64,000 nt of DNA from Anaerocolumna cellulosilytica (GCF_014218335.1 NZ_AP023367.1:869501-933500); one strand, 5' to 3'; counted from the first letter of the stretch, positions 17,462 to 26,882 are shown. Translations and numbers: made by a program. Notes: generated by a model from the letters alone, not told the origin.

Positions 17462-18706
17462 ATGTCAAAGCAGAATACAATATCTGTTGTAGTTACAGGG
17501 GTTGGTGCTGTAGCATCAAATGGAATGGATTCAAAAGAGTATTTTAAAAACTGTGCATTAGGTATTACAGGCATTTGTCCTAGCCGTATAATGGAGGAAT
17601 TTCATTATATGACTACATATGTTGGTGAAGTTCAGCTAGAGAAACCGCTTAGGTGGGAGGCTAAATTTCGTAAGATAGGCGAATTGGCATGTGATGAGAT
17701 GATGAAAGATGCGGGCGTAACCAAGGAAGACATAGAAGATTTGGGAGAACGTTCCGTGTTTAGTATGGCTTCAGCTAATGTTGGAAGCCTACGATTAGAG
17801 CCTCAACTACGATTAAAATATAAAATAGATACTGAGGGAGTCTCATATGAAATGAAGGAATACGAAAAAAATAATAGTATTCTTGATTTTAACTCAGCAG
17901 ATGGATATTATCATTTCAGTGAGAGGATGGGAATTCAAGGAACCATAATATCCTCAAATGCGGCATGTGCGTCAGGAACGCTTGCTATAGGTGAGGCGGT
18001 CCGTTTAATTAAAGCAGGATATGCAGATGTAGCAGTTGCCGCAGGTATCGATATCCTAAGTGATATAAGCCTAGCGGGATTTGACTGCATGAGCAATTTA
18101 AGCAAAGAACCGTGTAAGCCTTTTGACAAAAACAGAGAAGGAATTACGATAGGTGAAGGTGCAGCTTTTGTAATGTTAGAACGTGAAGAATATGCTATTA
18201 AAAGAGGGGCTAAAATATATGGAAGAATTGTTGGATTTTCTTCCATGAATGAAGCTTATCACGTTACTGCTCCTAATCCCAATGGAGAAGGTGCCTTCTT
18301 GTGTATGGACAATATACTAAAAAAGAGTGCCAACATTCAGGACAAATGCATATATATCAACACCCACGGAACTGGCACACTGGCTAATGATAGTATGGAA
18401 TTAAAAGCTATGGAACAGCTGGTACAGAAATATTCCTTAAATCATCTTTGGTTTTCTTCTACAAAGTCAATGATTGGTCACTGTCTTGGTGCAAGTGGAA
18501 GCTTAGAATTTGCATGTTCTATTATAGGTCTTTACGAAGGAAGGATGCCAATATCTATTTCAGTAGATACACCAATGGAATTCAATTCGGATAGGCTTAC
18601 ACTGGTTACGAACCAAGAAAAGTCCAGACCATATGATATGTTTCTATCAAATTCCTTTGCTTTTGCAGGAAATATGGCTTCTATAGGGGTAGAGAAGTAT
18701 GAATAA
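17462..18706 (+). CDS. Beta-ketoacyl-ACP synthase, KS-alpha type
   Basis: This FabF-like condensing enzyme has the complete Cys-His-His triad: the nucleophile Cys in SNAACASGT (about residue 169), His in INTHGTGTLAND and His in STKSMIGHCLGAS. It extends the ACP-bound chain by decarboxylative condensation. The ATG at 17462 follows TGAGG at seven bases; the GTG at 17450 is too early. It is followed by a dehydratase and by a second ketosynthase-fold protein without the cysteine, so it is the active half of a KS-alpha/KS-beta pair, as in type II polyketide and aryl-polyene systems. Confidence 0.92.
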   Translation: MSKQNTISVVVTGVGAVASNGMDSKEYFKNCALGITGICPSRIMEEFHYMTTYVGEVQLEKPLRWEAKFRKIGELACDEMMKDAGVTKEDIEDLGERSVFSMASANVGSLRLEPQLRLKYKIDTEGVSYEMKEYEKNNSILDFNSADGYYHFSERMGIQGTIISSNAACASGTLAIGEAVRLIKAGYADVAVAAGIDILSDISLAGFDCMSNLSKEPCKPFDKNREGITIGEGAAFVMLEREEYAIKRGAKIYGRIVGFSSMNEAYHVTAPNPNGEGAFLCMDNILKKSANIQDKCIYINTHGTGTLANDSMELKAMEQLVQKYSLNHLWFSSTKSMIGHCLGASGSLEFACSIIGLYEGRMPISISVDTPMEFNSDRLTLVTNQEKSRPYDMFLSNSFAFAGNMASIGVEKYE

Positions 18707-18723
18707 AAAAGAAGGATGGCGGC

Positions 18724-19164
18724 ATGGAAGTTAATATTTTGGAAGTTATGAAACACCGATATCCATTTCTTCTTGTGGATAAGGTAGTAGAGCATGCGTA
18801 TTACAAGTCTTCGAAAGTAATAAAAAATGTTACTTTTAATGAACCTTGGGTTCAAGGTCATTATCCGGGGCATCCTATTATGCCGGGGGTTCTGCTAATA
18901 GAAGCAATGGGACAAGCTAGTGGATTTATTATTATGGATTTAGATAATAAGCAGGCGAAAGCTCGATTTGGATACCTCACGAAGGTAGATAATGCAAAAT
19001 TTGTAAGACCGGTTTATCCTGGAGATCAATTGGTAATTGATTCGAAACTGTTAGAGAAGGTGGACAGTTATGTAAGGATAGAATCAACAGTTAGGGTTGA
19101 AGGCAGGGTGGCTGCAAAATGTAAGCTTACTTATATCTTAAGGGAGGAAGAGGATGAGTTGTAA
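18724..19164 (+). CDS. FabZ-type 3-hydroxyacyl-ACP dehydratase
   Basis: This 146-residue hotdog protein has the FabZ active-site string GHYPGHPIMPGVLLIEAMGQ, containing the catalytic histidine and glutamate, and the opening LEVMKHRYPFLLVDKV. It removes water from the 3-hydroxyacyl chain made by the neighbouring reductase to give a trans-2-enoyl chain. AGGATGGCGG precedes the ATG. No enoyl reductase is present in the cluster, so the double bonds made here would remain unless a housekeeping enzyme reduces them. Confidence 0.92.
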   Translation: MEVNILEVMKHRYPFLLVDKVVEHAYYKSSKVIKNVTFNEPWVQGHYPGHPIMPGVLLIEAMGQASGFIIMDLDNKQAKARFGYLTKVDNAKFVRPVYPGDQLVIDSKLLEKVDSYVRIESTVRVEGRVAAKCKLTYILREEEDEL

Positions 19165-20341
19165 TAGAATCTTTATAAGATGTATTGATGTAAAATCACC
19201 TGTAATTCCCGATGGGAGTGATTTTGAGGATACATTATTCCAACCGGAACAGTATTGGAGGGCTGAACGGCTGTTGGATTTAAAAGTATTGTTGAAACCT
19301 CATCTGAAGACTGTTCGAAGGATGAATCGTACGTCAAGTATGGCATATCTTTCTGCATCAGCCTTGATGGAAAAATCTGGTTTAGTAAAAGACGAATATG
19401 ATCCCTATCAGTTTGGTACGGTATTTTCAACTACAAATGCAAGCTATGAAAATGTGCTTCGTATTTTAAATACCCTTTATGAGGCAGGAAGAGAAGGTGT
19501 AAGTCCCATAGATTTTACATATTCAGTTGGGAATTCACTGATATCCGGTATTACTATGCAATACAATCTAAAAGGGCCCAGTACCATGCTTCCTATGTCA
19601 GAAGGATTACAGATTGCTAAAGTTATCTTGGAAGAAAACGATGCAAGTCGTATACTTGCAGGAACGTACAACATATGTTTGAGTGAAAATCTCGAGTATT
19701 ATAGACAGTTCAGCTATCTAAAAGGAGAAGAGAAGACATTTACAGGAATTTTGGAGAATGCCTGTGGAATGGTAATGAGAGAACAAGCAGTAAGTATGTT
19801 GTTAGAAAATGATAGTGTACATCCGGATGCAAAAGGTTGTTTTCTTTCTGGATTAGCTGTTAAGCGTAAGACAAAAACTAGTCAGACAAAAGCCGGTGAG
19901 TTTCATCAGGACTCAGCGTATGAGATGCACAGCATTTCAGAGTTGTCGGAGTTTCTAAGTAGTGATTTTGAAGAAACGATATCACTTGCACTATATGATG
20001 CCAACATTTTGGCAGAGGAAGTTGATGCAGTTTTTACTTGTGCCAGCGGACATCCAGGAATGGATTTTGCTGAATACGAGGCACTTGAAAGAAAAGTACC
20101 AAATGCAATAAGGGTATCCATACATGGAATATTCGGAGCAAACTTTGGCGGTAATTTTATGCTTAATTGTGCAGCAGCCGTGACTAGTTTAATGAAACAG
20201 AAACTTCCGCCATCTATGGGTGTTAAGGATACAAAGGGTAAGTTTACGATGCGTTCAGAAAGTAAAAAGATAAATACCATATTGGTGAATGGATATAATG
20301 AACTAGGCAATATAATAAGCGGGGTAATTCAATGGATCTAA
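19154..20341 (+). CDS. Ketosynthase-like chain length factor (KS-beta)
   Basis: The protein has the ketosynthase fold and length (395 residues) but is divergent. The segment aligned with the nucleophile of KS-alpha reads GPSTMLPMSEGLQIA, with methionine where the cysteine should be. The late histidine regions are also altered (CASGHPGMDFAEYEALE; GIFGANFGGNF). These changes are what distinguishes KS-beta or chain length factor from KS-alpha in type II systems. It should form a heterodimer with the product of the gene at 17462 and set chain length. It overlaps the dehydratase gene and the reductase gene by about 10 bases on each side. Confidence 0.82.
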   Translation: MSCNRIFIRCIDVKSPVIPDGSDFEDTLFQPEQYWRAERLLDLKVLLKPHLKTVRRMNRTSSMAYLSASALMEKSGLVKDEYDPYQFGTVFSTTNASYENVLRILNTLYEAGREGVSPIDFTYSVGNSLISGITMQYNLKGPSTMLPMSEGLQIAKVILEENDASRILAGTYNICLSENLEYYRQFSYLKGEEKTFTGILENACGMVMREQAVSMLLENDSVHPDAKGCFLSGLAVKRKTKTSQTKAGEFHQDSAYEMHSISELSEFLSSDFEETISLALYDANILAEEVDAVFTCASGHPGMDFAEYEALERKVPNAIRVSIHGIFGANFGGNFMLNCAAAVTSLMKQKLPPSMGVKDTKGKFTMRSESKKINTILVNGYNELGNIISGVIQWI

Positions 20342-21081
20342 ATTTATGTAATAAGGTGGTTCTCATAAGCGGAGGCAGCAGGGGGATTGGACAGGCTCTG
20401 TGTGATGCATTTGCACAAGAAAATTGCAGAGTGTATTTTTTTTATAAAAAAAATAAAACATTGGCGGAGGAAACGGTGGCTTCGGCAATGGAAAAATCAG
20501 CAAATGCATTTGTTAAGGGAATACAACTAGATATCACTGATGGCGCGGCCTGTGAAAATGCTGTACATGAGATACTGGATGTAGAAGGAAAGATAGATGT
20601 CTTAATTAATAATGCAGGAACTACTAAGGACGGACTATTTCTTTCACAGGAATTTGGAAAATGGGAATCCGTAATTCAAACCAATATTTTTGGAACTGTG
20701 AAATTAACCTCTCCTGTAGCCATGGCAATGTTTACTAAACGAAGTGGAAGCATTATTAATATTAGTTCTGTAGCAGGTCTTACAGGTGTGAAAGGACAAA
20801 CAAATTACTGTACATCAAAAGCGGGGCTTATTGGGTTGACAAAAGCCTTATCAAAGGAATTAGGATTAAAAAATATACGAGTGAATGCAATAGCGCCGGG
20901 ATATATTGAAACAGATATGACAAAAGGATTAAAAAATATGAATGAACTAAGTAAACTGATTCCCTTAAAAAGATTGGGATTACCTTCTGAGGTAGCAAAA
21001 ACAGCGGTTTTTCTTGCTTCAGAAGCAGCAAGCTATATTAATGGAGAGATAATAGTAGTAGATGGTGGATTAATTGCGTAG
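20332..21081 (+). CDS. 3-oxoacyl-ACP reductase, FabG/SDR family
   Basis: This short-chain dehydrogenase of 249 residues has the cofactor loop SGGSRGIGQAL, NNAGTT, the catalytic Ser in NISSVAG and the YCTSK tyrosine-lysine pair, then APGYIETDM and the C-terminal INGEIIVVDGGL. It reduces the 3-keto group after each condensation, probably with NADPH. It completes a keto-reducing and dehydrating cycle with the KS pair and FabZ homologue. It overlaps the KS-beta gene by 10 bases. Confidence 0.93.
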   Translation: MDLNLCNKVVLISGGSRGIGQALCDAFAQENCRVYFFYKKNKTLAEETVASAMEKSANAFVKGIQLDITDGAACENAVHEILDVEGKIDVLINNAGTTKDGLFLSQEFGKWESVIQTNIFGTVKLTSPVAMAMFTKRSGSIINISSVAGLTGVKGQTNYCTSKAGLIGLTKALSKELGLKNIRVNAIAPGYIETDMTKGLKNMNELSKLIPLKRLGLPSEVAKTAVFLASEAASYINGEIIVVDGGLIA

Positions 21082-21149
21082 CTATATCCCAAAACAATCT
21101 GGAAAACGAAAGATAAGCATTTAATACGATGGTAGGTGGTGGGGAATCA

Positions 21150-24100
21150 ATGCATACAAAAGAATATTTTAAGCTTGGAATTTCAGGTGTTTTTCAAATG
21201 GCTGTCGAGAAGTATAAAAATCAACCGGCTGTAACGGGTCTGTCAGGCACTATGACCTATAAGGAATTAGATGATATGTCTTCACGTTTAGCATCTCGAT
21301 TGCTGCGTCTTGATGGTTGGTCGGAAGATATTGTAACTGCGGTAGACGTTTCCAAAGATAACGGCGCAATTATATTACTTTTAGCTATTTATAAAGCACA
21401 CGGAATCTTTCTTCCAATTCCACGGTCTTGCCCGCAAAAGCGTTTGGTAAGTATGACTGAGCAGGGAGAAGCAAAAATTCTAATAACAGATTCAGCAGAA
21501 AGAGCAGAAAGTATAGTACAGTATATTCAAACAGTATATTTACAGGACATAATGAAAGATTTGTCAAAGGAGGAGCCCTATAAATCTGCGTTAGAAGATA
21601 AAAGAGGAGAGGCTTTGGCATACATTATTTTTACTTCTGGATCTACCGGAAAACCAAAAGGTATTATGGTATCTCAACAAAGCGTAGTTCATATTGCCTA
21701 TACCTGTTATAGTAGATTCTTTGGACTTTCAGAGGAAGCTGAATTTGAACAACTGCAGGGACTTACGAAGGAATACCTAAAAATGGGTGTCCTTTCAGAT
21801 TTTAGCTTTGATCCAAGTGTAGTTCAAATTTATATGGCACTATTTTTCGGACACTGTATTGTACTGATTACTGAAGAAATAAAGCGATCCCAATGGGAAT
21901 TATCAAATTACTGGAGGAAATATCAGGTAGATGTATGTGAAATTACACCAACCCATTTGAAGCATATACTACAGTATTTTAATAAAAGAGATGAGGAATT
22001 GTATCTTCCACAAATCATTATTTCGGTTGGAGAACCTTTACCTTTAAAATTATTGAAAGATGTTTTTGGACTTGGAAAAATAGGTGTAAAAAAGGTAATC
22101 AATGCCTACGGACCAACTGAGGTGTGTGTATATTCTCATGCAAGAGTGTATTCGTACGAAGAAGTAGATTACATTAATGAGATATCAATTGGCAGACCAT
22201 TAAAGGGTTATGAGGTTTACCTATTAAACCATAAAAAAGAAGATGTTAAAGAAGGGGAAGTGGGTGAAATTTATATCCACAGTCCGTATCTGTCGCTTGG
22301 ATATATAAATAATGAAGATATGACAAAAAAAACTTTTCTAAAAGTCCACAATTCTGACCATCGGATGTATAAAACCAATGACCTGGGTATTATTAAAAAA
22401 GATGGTGAATATTTATGTTTGGGGCGTTCTGATGATCAGATTAAGATTCGAGGACATAGAATCGAACTGGGAGAAATAGAAAATGTCCTAAAGGAATATG
22501 GTGATTTTTCAGATATACGTGTACTTGCAAAGGAAGATGATAATCAACAAAAACACATCATTGCTTTTTACTTGGGAGAGGGTAAGGATGAAAAGGAGCT
22601 TAAAGGTACTTTTAAGAATTACTTGCCGGAATATATGATACCAAATCGGTTTATTCGTCTAAATCATATTCCTATTAATGCAAATGGTAAGATTAATAGG
22701 CAGGAATTACTTCAGATGATTGAAGTAAACAGCAGTTTGCCTCTTATCCGTACAAAGCAAAGCCTGGTAGAAATATGCCGGGAAATTATTAAATGTAATA
22801 CCTTAACTGGGACAGATAACTTTTTTGACAATGGTGCGACTTCTTTAGAAGTATTTATACTGAATACAAGAGTGTTTCATGAGTGGGGAGTTGTACTTGA
22901 AAATAAAGATATTTATCAGAGTGAGACAATATGGCAGATACAAAAATTAATTGAAGACAAGCTTTTAATCTCTAAGGAGAACTATGGGGAAACGTCTGAG
23001 AATTTAGCAGATTCAGAGATGGTTAAGGCAACGGAATTCCAATGTAAAATAATTAGAAGTGAAAACAGAGTTTACAAGAACAGAAAATTGGAAGACAGCA
23101 ATAAAACTTCGGAAATGCCACCTTACAATGTCGTATACAAAATCACACATTCACAATATATAGACAATGAAAAGTTAGAGAATGCCATAGACAAGATGAT
23201 AAAAAGGCATCGTATTCTACGCAGCAGTTTTTTGGTTAAGGATGGGGTAGTTTACATCAGGGCCGAAAAAGAAGGAAAAATTGATTTTTCTTATCTTATG
23301 GTAGAAAATATAAATAAGCTGGATTTGTCTGCATATACACATGAATTTCGTTTCAATTCTTTACCTTTGTTTCAAATTGTTTTATTTGAGGATAGGCAGC
23401 GAGAACAGGAAATAGTATTAAATCTTCATCACGGAATCTTTGACTACCTTTCTTTATCTGTATTCATAAATGAATTGTTTCGATTGTATTATCAAATTCC
23501 AATGAAACTGCCAGATAGCGATTTTTTCGAATATAGAAAACAATATATACAGGCTGATAAGACAAGACTGAATGAGTTTTGGAAACAGTATATGCGTAAC
23601 AGACCGCTGAGTGTAGGATTTCAAGGGAACGGTGAAAATCAAAGATTGAAAGTGAAAAAGCAAGAAAAATTCAAATGTCTGCAACGAAACTATGACGTGA
23701 CCGTCATGAATACTATGAAGGAATTATGTATTCGAGAAAAAATTAGTATGTTTACCCTAACTTCTGTGATTTTGGCACAAATATTAAGTGACTGGGAAAA
23801 TCAACAAGAGTTTTGCATTGGTACTATACTTCATGGGAGAATGAGTAATGTTCCTGGAGTTAGTAGTATGATTGGGTTATTTGCTGAATTAATGCCATTG
23901 CGTTATATAATATACACAAATGAAAGCTTGAGAACCAAACTACAAAGGCATCAGAAATATTTGGAAGATGTATTGGAGCATCAAGGGCTGGGGATGAATG
24001 AATTATATATGCTCCAGGATTATGAAGAACGTTTTAAAGGGGATTACTTTAAACTGATAATTAATTATCATACGGATTTTTCGTGTAACCTTCCTAATGG

Positions 24101-24323
24101 AATGGGCTTTGTAATAGCAGAAGAGATAGGACAGTATCCAGAGGAAGTACCATTATATATTCAGATTAGAGAATACAAGGATGGTATTAATTTTCACTTA
24201 ATATATGCTGCATCTATTTATAAAAAAGAAGATATCGAGCGTATTATGAATGACTACTCTAACTGTTTAACAAACTGGATAGAAATACTTCAAACAGAGC
24301 CACAGGATAGAAAAACCGTATGA
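21150..24323 (+). CDS. NRPS module with A-T-C domain order
   Basis: This protein of about 1057 residues starts with an adenylation domain (to about residue 530): FTSGSTGKPKG, NAYGPTE, YKTNDLG, GRSDDQIKIRGHRIELGE and NANGKINRQEL. A carrier domain follows with DNGATSLEVF, then a condensation domain (about 630-1040) with LHHGIFDYLS, which keeps HHxxxD but has Tyr in place of the usual Gly. The Asp in FSFDPSV, which pairs with the substrate amino group in most A domains, is kept, so an alpha-amino acid is likely. By alignment to GrsA the pocket reads roughly D-P-V-E-I-V-A-V-Y-K, which I cannot assign. No thioesterase domain is present. The ATG at 21150 is preferred over 21129. Confidence 0.88.
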   Translation: MHTKEYFKLGISGVFQMAVEKYKNQPAVTGLSGTMTYKELDDMSSRLASRLLRLDGWSEDIVTAVDVSKDNGAIILLLAIYKAHGIFLPIPRSCPQKRLVSMTEQGEAKILITDSAERAESIVQYIQTVYLQDIMKDLSKEEPYKSALEDKRGEALAYIIFTSGSTGKPKGIMVSQQSVVHIAYTCYSRFFGLSEEAEFEQLQGLTKEYLKMGVLSDFSFDPSVVQIYMALFFGHCIVLITEEIKRSQWELSNYWRKYQVDVCEITPTHLKHILQYFNKRDEELYLPQIIISVGEPLPLKLLKDVFGLGKIGVKKVINAYGPTEVCVYSHARVYSYEEVDYINEISIGRPLKGYEVYLLNHKKEDVKEGEVGEIYIHSPYLSLGYINNEDMTKKTFLKVHNSDHRMYKTNDLGIIKKDGEYLCLGRSDDQIKIRGHRIELGEIENVLKEYGDFSDIRVLAKEDDNQQKHIIAFYLGEGKDEKELKGTFKNYLPEYMIPNRFIRLNHIPINANGKINRQELLQMIEVNSSLPLIRTKQSLVEICREIIKCNTLTGTDNFFDNGATSLEVFILNTRVFHEWGVVLENKDIYQSETIWQIQKLIEDKLLISKENYGETSENLADSEMVKATEFQCKIIRSENRVYKNRKLEDSNKTSEMPPYNVVYKITHSQYIDNEKLENAIDKMIKRHRILRSSFLVKDGVVYIRAEKEGKIDFSYLMVENINKLDLSAYTHEFRFNSLPLFQIVLFEDRQREQEIVLNLHHGIFDYLSLSVFINELFRLYYQIPMKLPDSDFFEYRKQYIQADKTRLNEFWKQYMRNRPLSVGFQGNGENQRLKVKKQEKFKCLQRNYDVTVMNTMKELCIREKISMFTLTSVILAQILSDWENQQEFCIGTILHGRMSNVPGVSSMIGLFAELMPLRYIIYTNESLRTKLQRHQKYLEDVLEHQGLGMNELYMLQDYEERFKGDYFKLIINYHTDFSCNLPNGMGFVIAEEIGQYPEEVPLYIQIREYKDGINFHLIYAASIYKKEDIERIMNDYSNCLTNWIEILQTEPQDRKTV

Positions 24324-25048
24324 TGAACACACTTAAAAATGGATCTATCTATTTGATGAATATTGAAACTATTAGTGAAAGAGAATGGGAATTCTATTAT
24401 TCTAAGATAAATCTCCTTCCCATAGTATGTCAGAAGAAAATAAAAAATATCAAATACCCGCAAAAACAAAAGCTTAGTTTAATGGGATGGCTTATGCATA
24501 AATTTTTACTGTCAGAAAGATGTAAAGATGTAAAGGAGTCGGAGTTAGTATTTAATAAAGAAGGGAAACCATTTCATAAAAACTCAAAGTGGCAATTTAA
24601 TATTAGTCACAGCTATCCATGGGTATGCTTGGGAATATCCTGTTCCAGTATAGGAATTGATATAGAGTCTAAATTTGTTTCAGAACCAGAGAAAGTTTTA
24701 GAGATATTTTCAGCTGATGAAAGAAATTGGATTCAAGTAAAAAGTAATAACAGTACTGAAAAAATGAAGTATTATATACAGTGTTTGTGGAGTGCAAAAG
24801 AAGCCTGGCTGAAATATTTAGGAACTGGTTTTTCAACTCAAAATACAGAGCTACCATTTGCCCTTGAGGAAGGGGAATTGATTCATCATTACATAAAAAA
24901 AGATGAGACAAAGGTATATTTGCACCAGACACCTGTTAAGAGGGGTTCTGTTTTAAGTGTTTGTCTTGAGTTCCAAGAGTATACGATTGAGTATCTAACG
25001 GGTAATCAAGTAAAGAGTTATATTGAAAAGGAGCAGTTACTGTGTTAA
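24320..25048 (+). CDS. Sfp-type 4'-phosphopantetheinyl transferase
   Basis: The 242-residue protein has the family magnesium-binding motif IGIDIE, the second motif WSAKEAWLKYLGTGF and the preceding FNISHSYPWVCLGIS. It transfers phosphopantetheine from coenzyme A to carrier serines. Substrates nearby are the ACP at 17152 and the carrier domain of the NRPS, which it overlaps by four bases (ATGA). Having its own Sfp-type enzyme supports the view that this locus is a complete, self-contained biosynthetic cluster. Confidence 0.92.
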   Translation: MMNTLKNGSIYLMNIETISEREWEFYYSKINLLPIVCQKKIKNIKYPQKQKLSLMGWLMHKFLLSERCKDVKESELVFNKEGKPFHKNSKWQFNISHSYPWVCLGISCSSIGIDIESKFVSEPEKVLEIFSADERNWIQVKSNNSTEKMKYYIQCLWSAKEAWLKYLGTGFSTQNTELPFALEEGELIHHYIKKDETKVYLHQTPVKRGSVLSVCLEFQEYTIEYLTGNQVKSYIEKEQLLC

Positions 25049-25560
25049 TTCCTACATATGTTACAGAACATACCGTCAAATTTTCAGAATGTAATTATTA
25101 TGGTATGGCATCTAATTACACTTATATGTGCTGGTTCGAAGATGCGCGATTATTAATAAGTGAGGTAGCAGGCATACAAGGTTTCTTTTATAAAGAACAT
25201 CGTAGTAATAAAGAGGCAGATGAAACCATTAATAAGACAAAAGAGTATTTTACAATGCCTGTGTTACAAAATAGATTATATAATTTTAGAGAGTTGGCTT
25301 TTGGAACAAAAATTCTAGTTCACACTTGGTTAGAGGAACCAACGAGCGCCTATACTACTTTTAATCATTGTATCACTTCAAAGGATAGAACTATTAAATA
25401 CGCTGCATGTGAAGCACAAATAGGATTGATGGGAGAAAAAAGCGGACTGATGTTGGATATGCCAAAAGAAATGTACCGACTTATAGCTGATTTTATTCAA
25501 ACTATTAGAGATACAAAGAATCCATCTCTTCTGGAGGTAACCAATGAAGAATGGTTTTAA
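25042..25560 (+). CDS. Hotdog-fold thioesterase-like protein 1 (catalytic Asp changed)
   Basis: The 172-residue protein matches the 4HBT/FadM group at FSECNYYGMASNYTYMCWFEDAR. In active 4HBT enzymes this stretch reads like FGDCDPAG with a catalytic aspartate; here that position appears to be Asn (ECNYYG). It is therefore either inactive, a binding partner or a different lyase or transferase. The start is a GTG overlapping the end of the phosphopantetheinyl transferase gene. It overlaps the second hotdog gene by 17 bases, so the two products may form a heteromer. Confidence 0.7.
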   Translation: MLIPTYVTEHTVKFSECNYYGMASNYTYMCWFEDARLLISEVAGIQGFFYKEHRSNKEADETINKTKEYFTMPVLQNRLYNFRELAFGTKILVHTWLEEPTSAYTTFNHCITSKDRTIKYAACEAQIGLMGEKSGLMLDMPKEMYRLIADFIQTIRDTKNPSLLEVTNEEWF

Positions 25561-25900
25561 TGAACACTACAAGTACGAGGTAGGTTTTGGTGATTGTGAT
25601 GCTTATCAGATAGCGCATAATGCTAGATATGTACAATGGTTTGAGCAGGGTATATACAAACATTTTATGGCTGATGCGGATAATCTTTTAAAAGAAAAAA
25701 GACTGATAATTACGGAGGTTAGGTATCGATATTTACATGCTGTTAAATATGGAGATAAAATAAATATCCTTACAGAAATAGAGAAAGATAAGGACGATGA
25801 AAAATTATATAAGTTTTATCAAAGAATAATAAAGGAAGAACCAAAAAAGATAGTAAGCATATGCAAAGGGGCTGTCAGGTTAGAAGAAAAAACAACCTAG
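25544..25900 (+). CDS. Hotdog-fold thioesterase-like protein 2 (4HBT family)
   Basis: This short protein (118 residues) keeps the expected aspartate in FGDCDAYQIAHNARYVQWFEQG, the 4HBT/FadM active-site region. It probably hydrolyses an acyl thioester, releasing or editing chains from the ACP. It overlaps its degenerate paralogue upstream, and the ribosome binding site (TGGAGG) lies inside the upstream gene. Its substrate in this cluster would be the acyl-ACP or a misprimed carrier; this is inference. Confidence 0.75.
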   Translation: MKNGFNEHYKYEVGFGDCDAYQIAHNARYVQWFEQGIYKHFMADADNLLKEKRLIITEVRYRYLHAVKYGDKINILTEIEKDKDDEKLYKFYQRIIKEEPKKIVSICKGAVRLEEKTT

Positions 25901-25943
25901 TATAGGCAGTTTTCAGACATACAAGAAGATAAGAGGAGAAAAT

Positions 25944-26684
25944 ATGCATATTTTATTACTAAACTCCAGTATAAAAAAGAAAAAAAGCAGAAGCCTTACC
26001 ATTGCACATTCCTTCATCGAAGGGCTTAAAGTAAATGAAGAGATTAAGGAACAAATTGAGGTTGAAGAAGTCTGTCTTTATGAAAAAAATATTAAGGAAT
26101 GCCTTTGTTGCTATTACTGCTGGAGAGAGGATTCGGAAGGAAATTGTATACAAAAAGACGACATGAGTGAATTACTAATGAAATATATAAGTTATGACAT
26201 TGTAATATGGAGTTTCCCACTTCTCTTTTATGGTTTTCCGGCAGTAATGAAGAAATTTATTGAACGTTCTTTGCCCCTCTATACATCTCATAAATACGTA
26301 GAGGGTAATGAATATATTCAGGCACGTCGCTATACTAAGCTAGTAGATAGAAGGGAACTATTTATATCTACATGTGGTTTACCTGTTCGCAATAATAATT
26401 ATGAACCTGTTGATGAAATGCTTCGTCTAATGTTCCATGATAAGGCAGAACGGATATATTGTACACAAGGCACTTTATTTGAAGAGAAAAGATTTGATAA
26501 AATTGTAAATCGATATTTACTTGCGGTAAAAGAAGCCGGAAGATATTACTCTTTGGAAGATGGAATACTTCCAAAATATAAAGATAGGCTATCACAACCC
26601 TTTTTACCAGAAGAGTTATATGCAGATGCAGCTAATCATAATAAAACATGGCTGAATCGGCAAAATGTAAATAGTCTTAATTAG
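25944..26684 (+). CDS. NAD(P)H-dependent FMN reductase / flavodoxin-fold flavoprotein
   Basis: The 246-residue protein has the flavodoxin-like opening MHILLLNSSIKKKKSRSLTIA, the cysteine-rich CLCCYYCWREDSEGNC and the SFPLLFYGFPAVMKKFIER flavin loop typical of the FMN_red/iron-sulfur flavoprotein group. It may supply electrons to the radical SAM enzyme or carry out a redox tailoring step. It sits between the hotdog genes and the precursor peptides in the same direction. The cysteines could bind a 4Fe-4S cluster; only the pattern is seen. Confidence 0.78.
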   Translation: MHILLLNSSIKKKKSRSLTIAHSFIEGLKVNEEIKEQIEVEEVCLYEKNIKECLCCYYCWREDSEGNCIQKDDMSELLMKYISYDIVIWSFPLLFYGFPAVMKKFIERSLPLYTSHKYVEGNEYIQARRYTKLVDRRELFISTCGLPVRNNNYEPVDEMLRLMFHDKAERIYCTQGTLFEEKRFDKIVNRYLLAVKEAGRYYSLEDGILPKYKDRLSQPFLPEELYADAANHNKTWLNRQNVNSLN

Positions 26685-26746
26685 ATAGGAAGGACTACTC
26701 TGTACTATGAGTCTTACATATATACATATACGAAAGGAGAGATAAA

Positions 26747-26851
26747 ATGAATAGTATCGATTTAAAATTAGAAGAAGCAGAATTCAATTTTAATGTGGAA
26801 GATCTGGAAGAAGTAATTACACCAGGAAGTGGCTTTGGCTGCGATTGTTAA
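26747..26851 (+). CDS. RiPP precursor peptide 1
   Basis: A 34-residue peptide with a strong ribosome binding site (GAAAGGAGAG). The N-terminal part (MNSIDLKLEEAEFNFNVEDL) is acidic and probably helical, as expected for a leader. The C-terminal 11 residues are ITPGSGFGCDC. The downstream paralogue keeps that C-terminal block exactly, with scattered conservative changes in the leader (S3N, D5E, L6V, A11L, D19E, E22D). This is the conservation pattern of leader plus core. The cysteines are the obvious radical SAM targets. It lies at the end of an operon that starts with a SPASM maturase. No known precursor family was recognised. Confidence 0.82.
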   Translation: MNSIDLKLEEAEFNFNVEDLEEVITPGSGFGCDC

Positions 26852-26882
26852 TAATGATTTAAAATTCTAAGGAGGGAATGCC

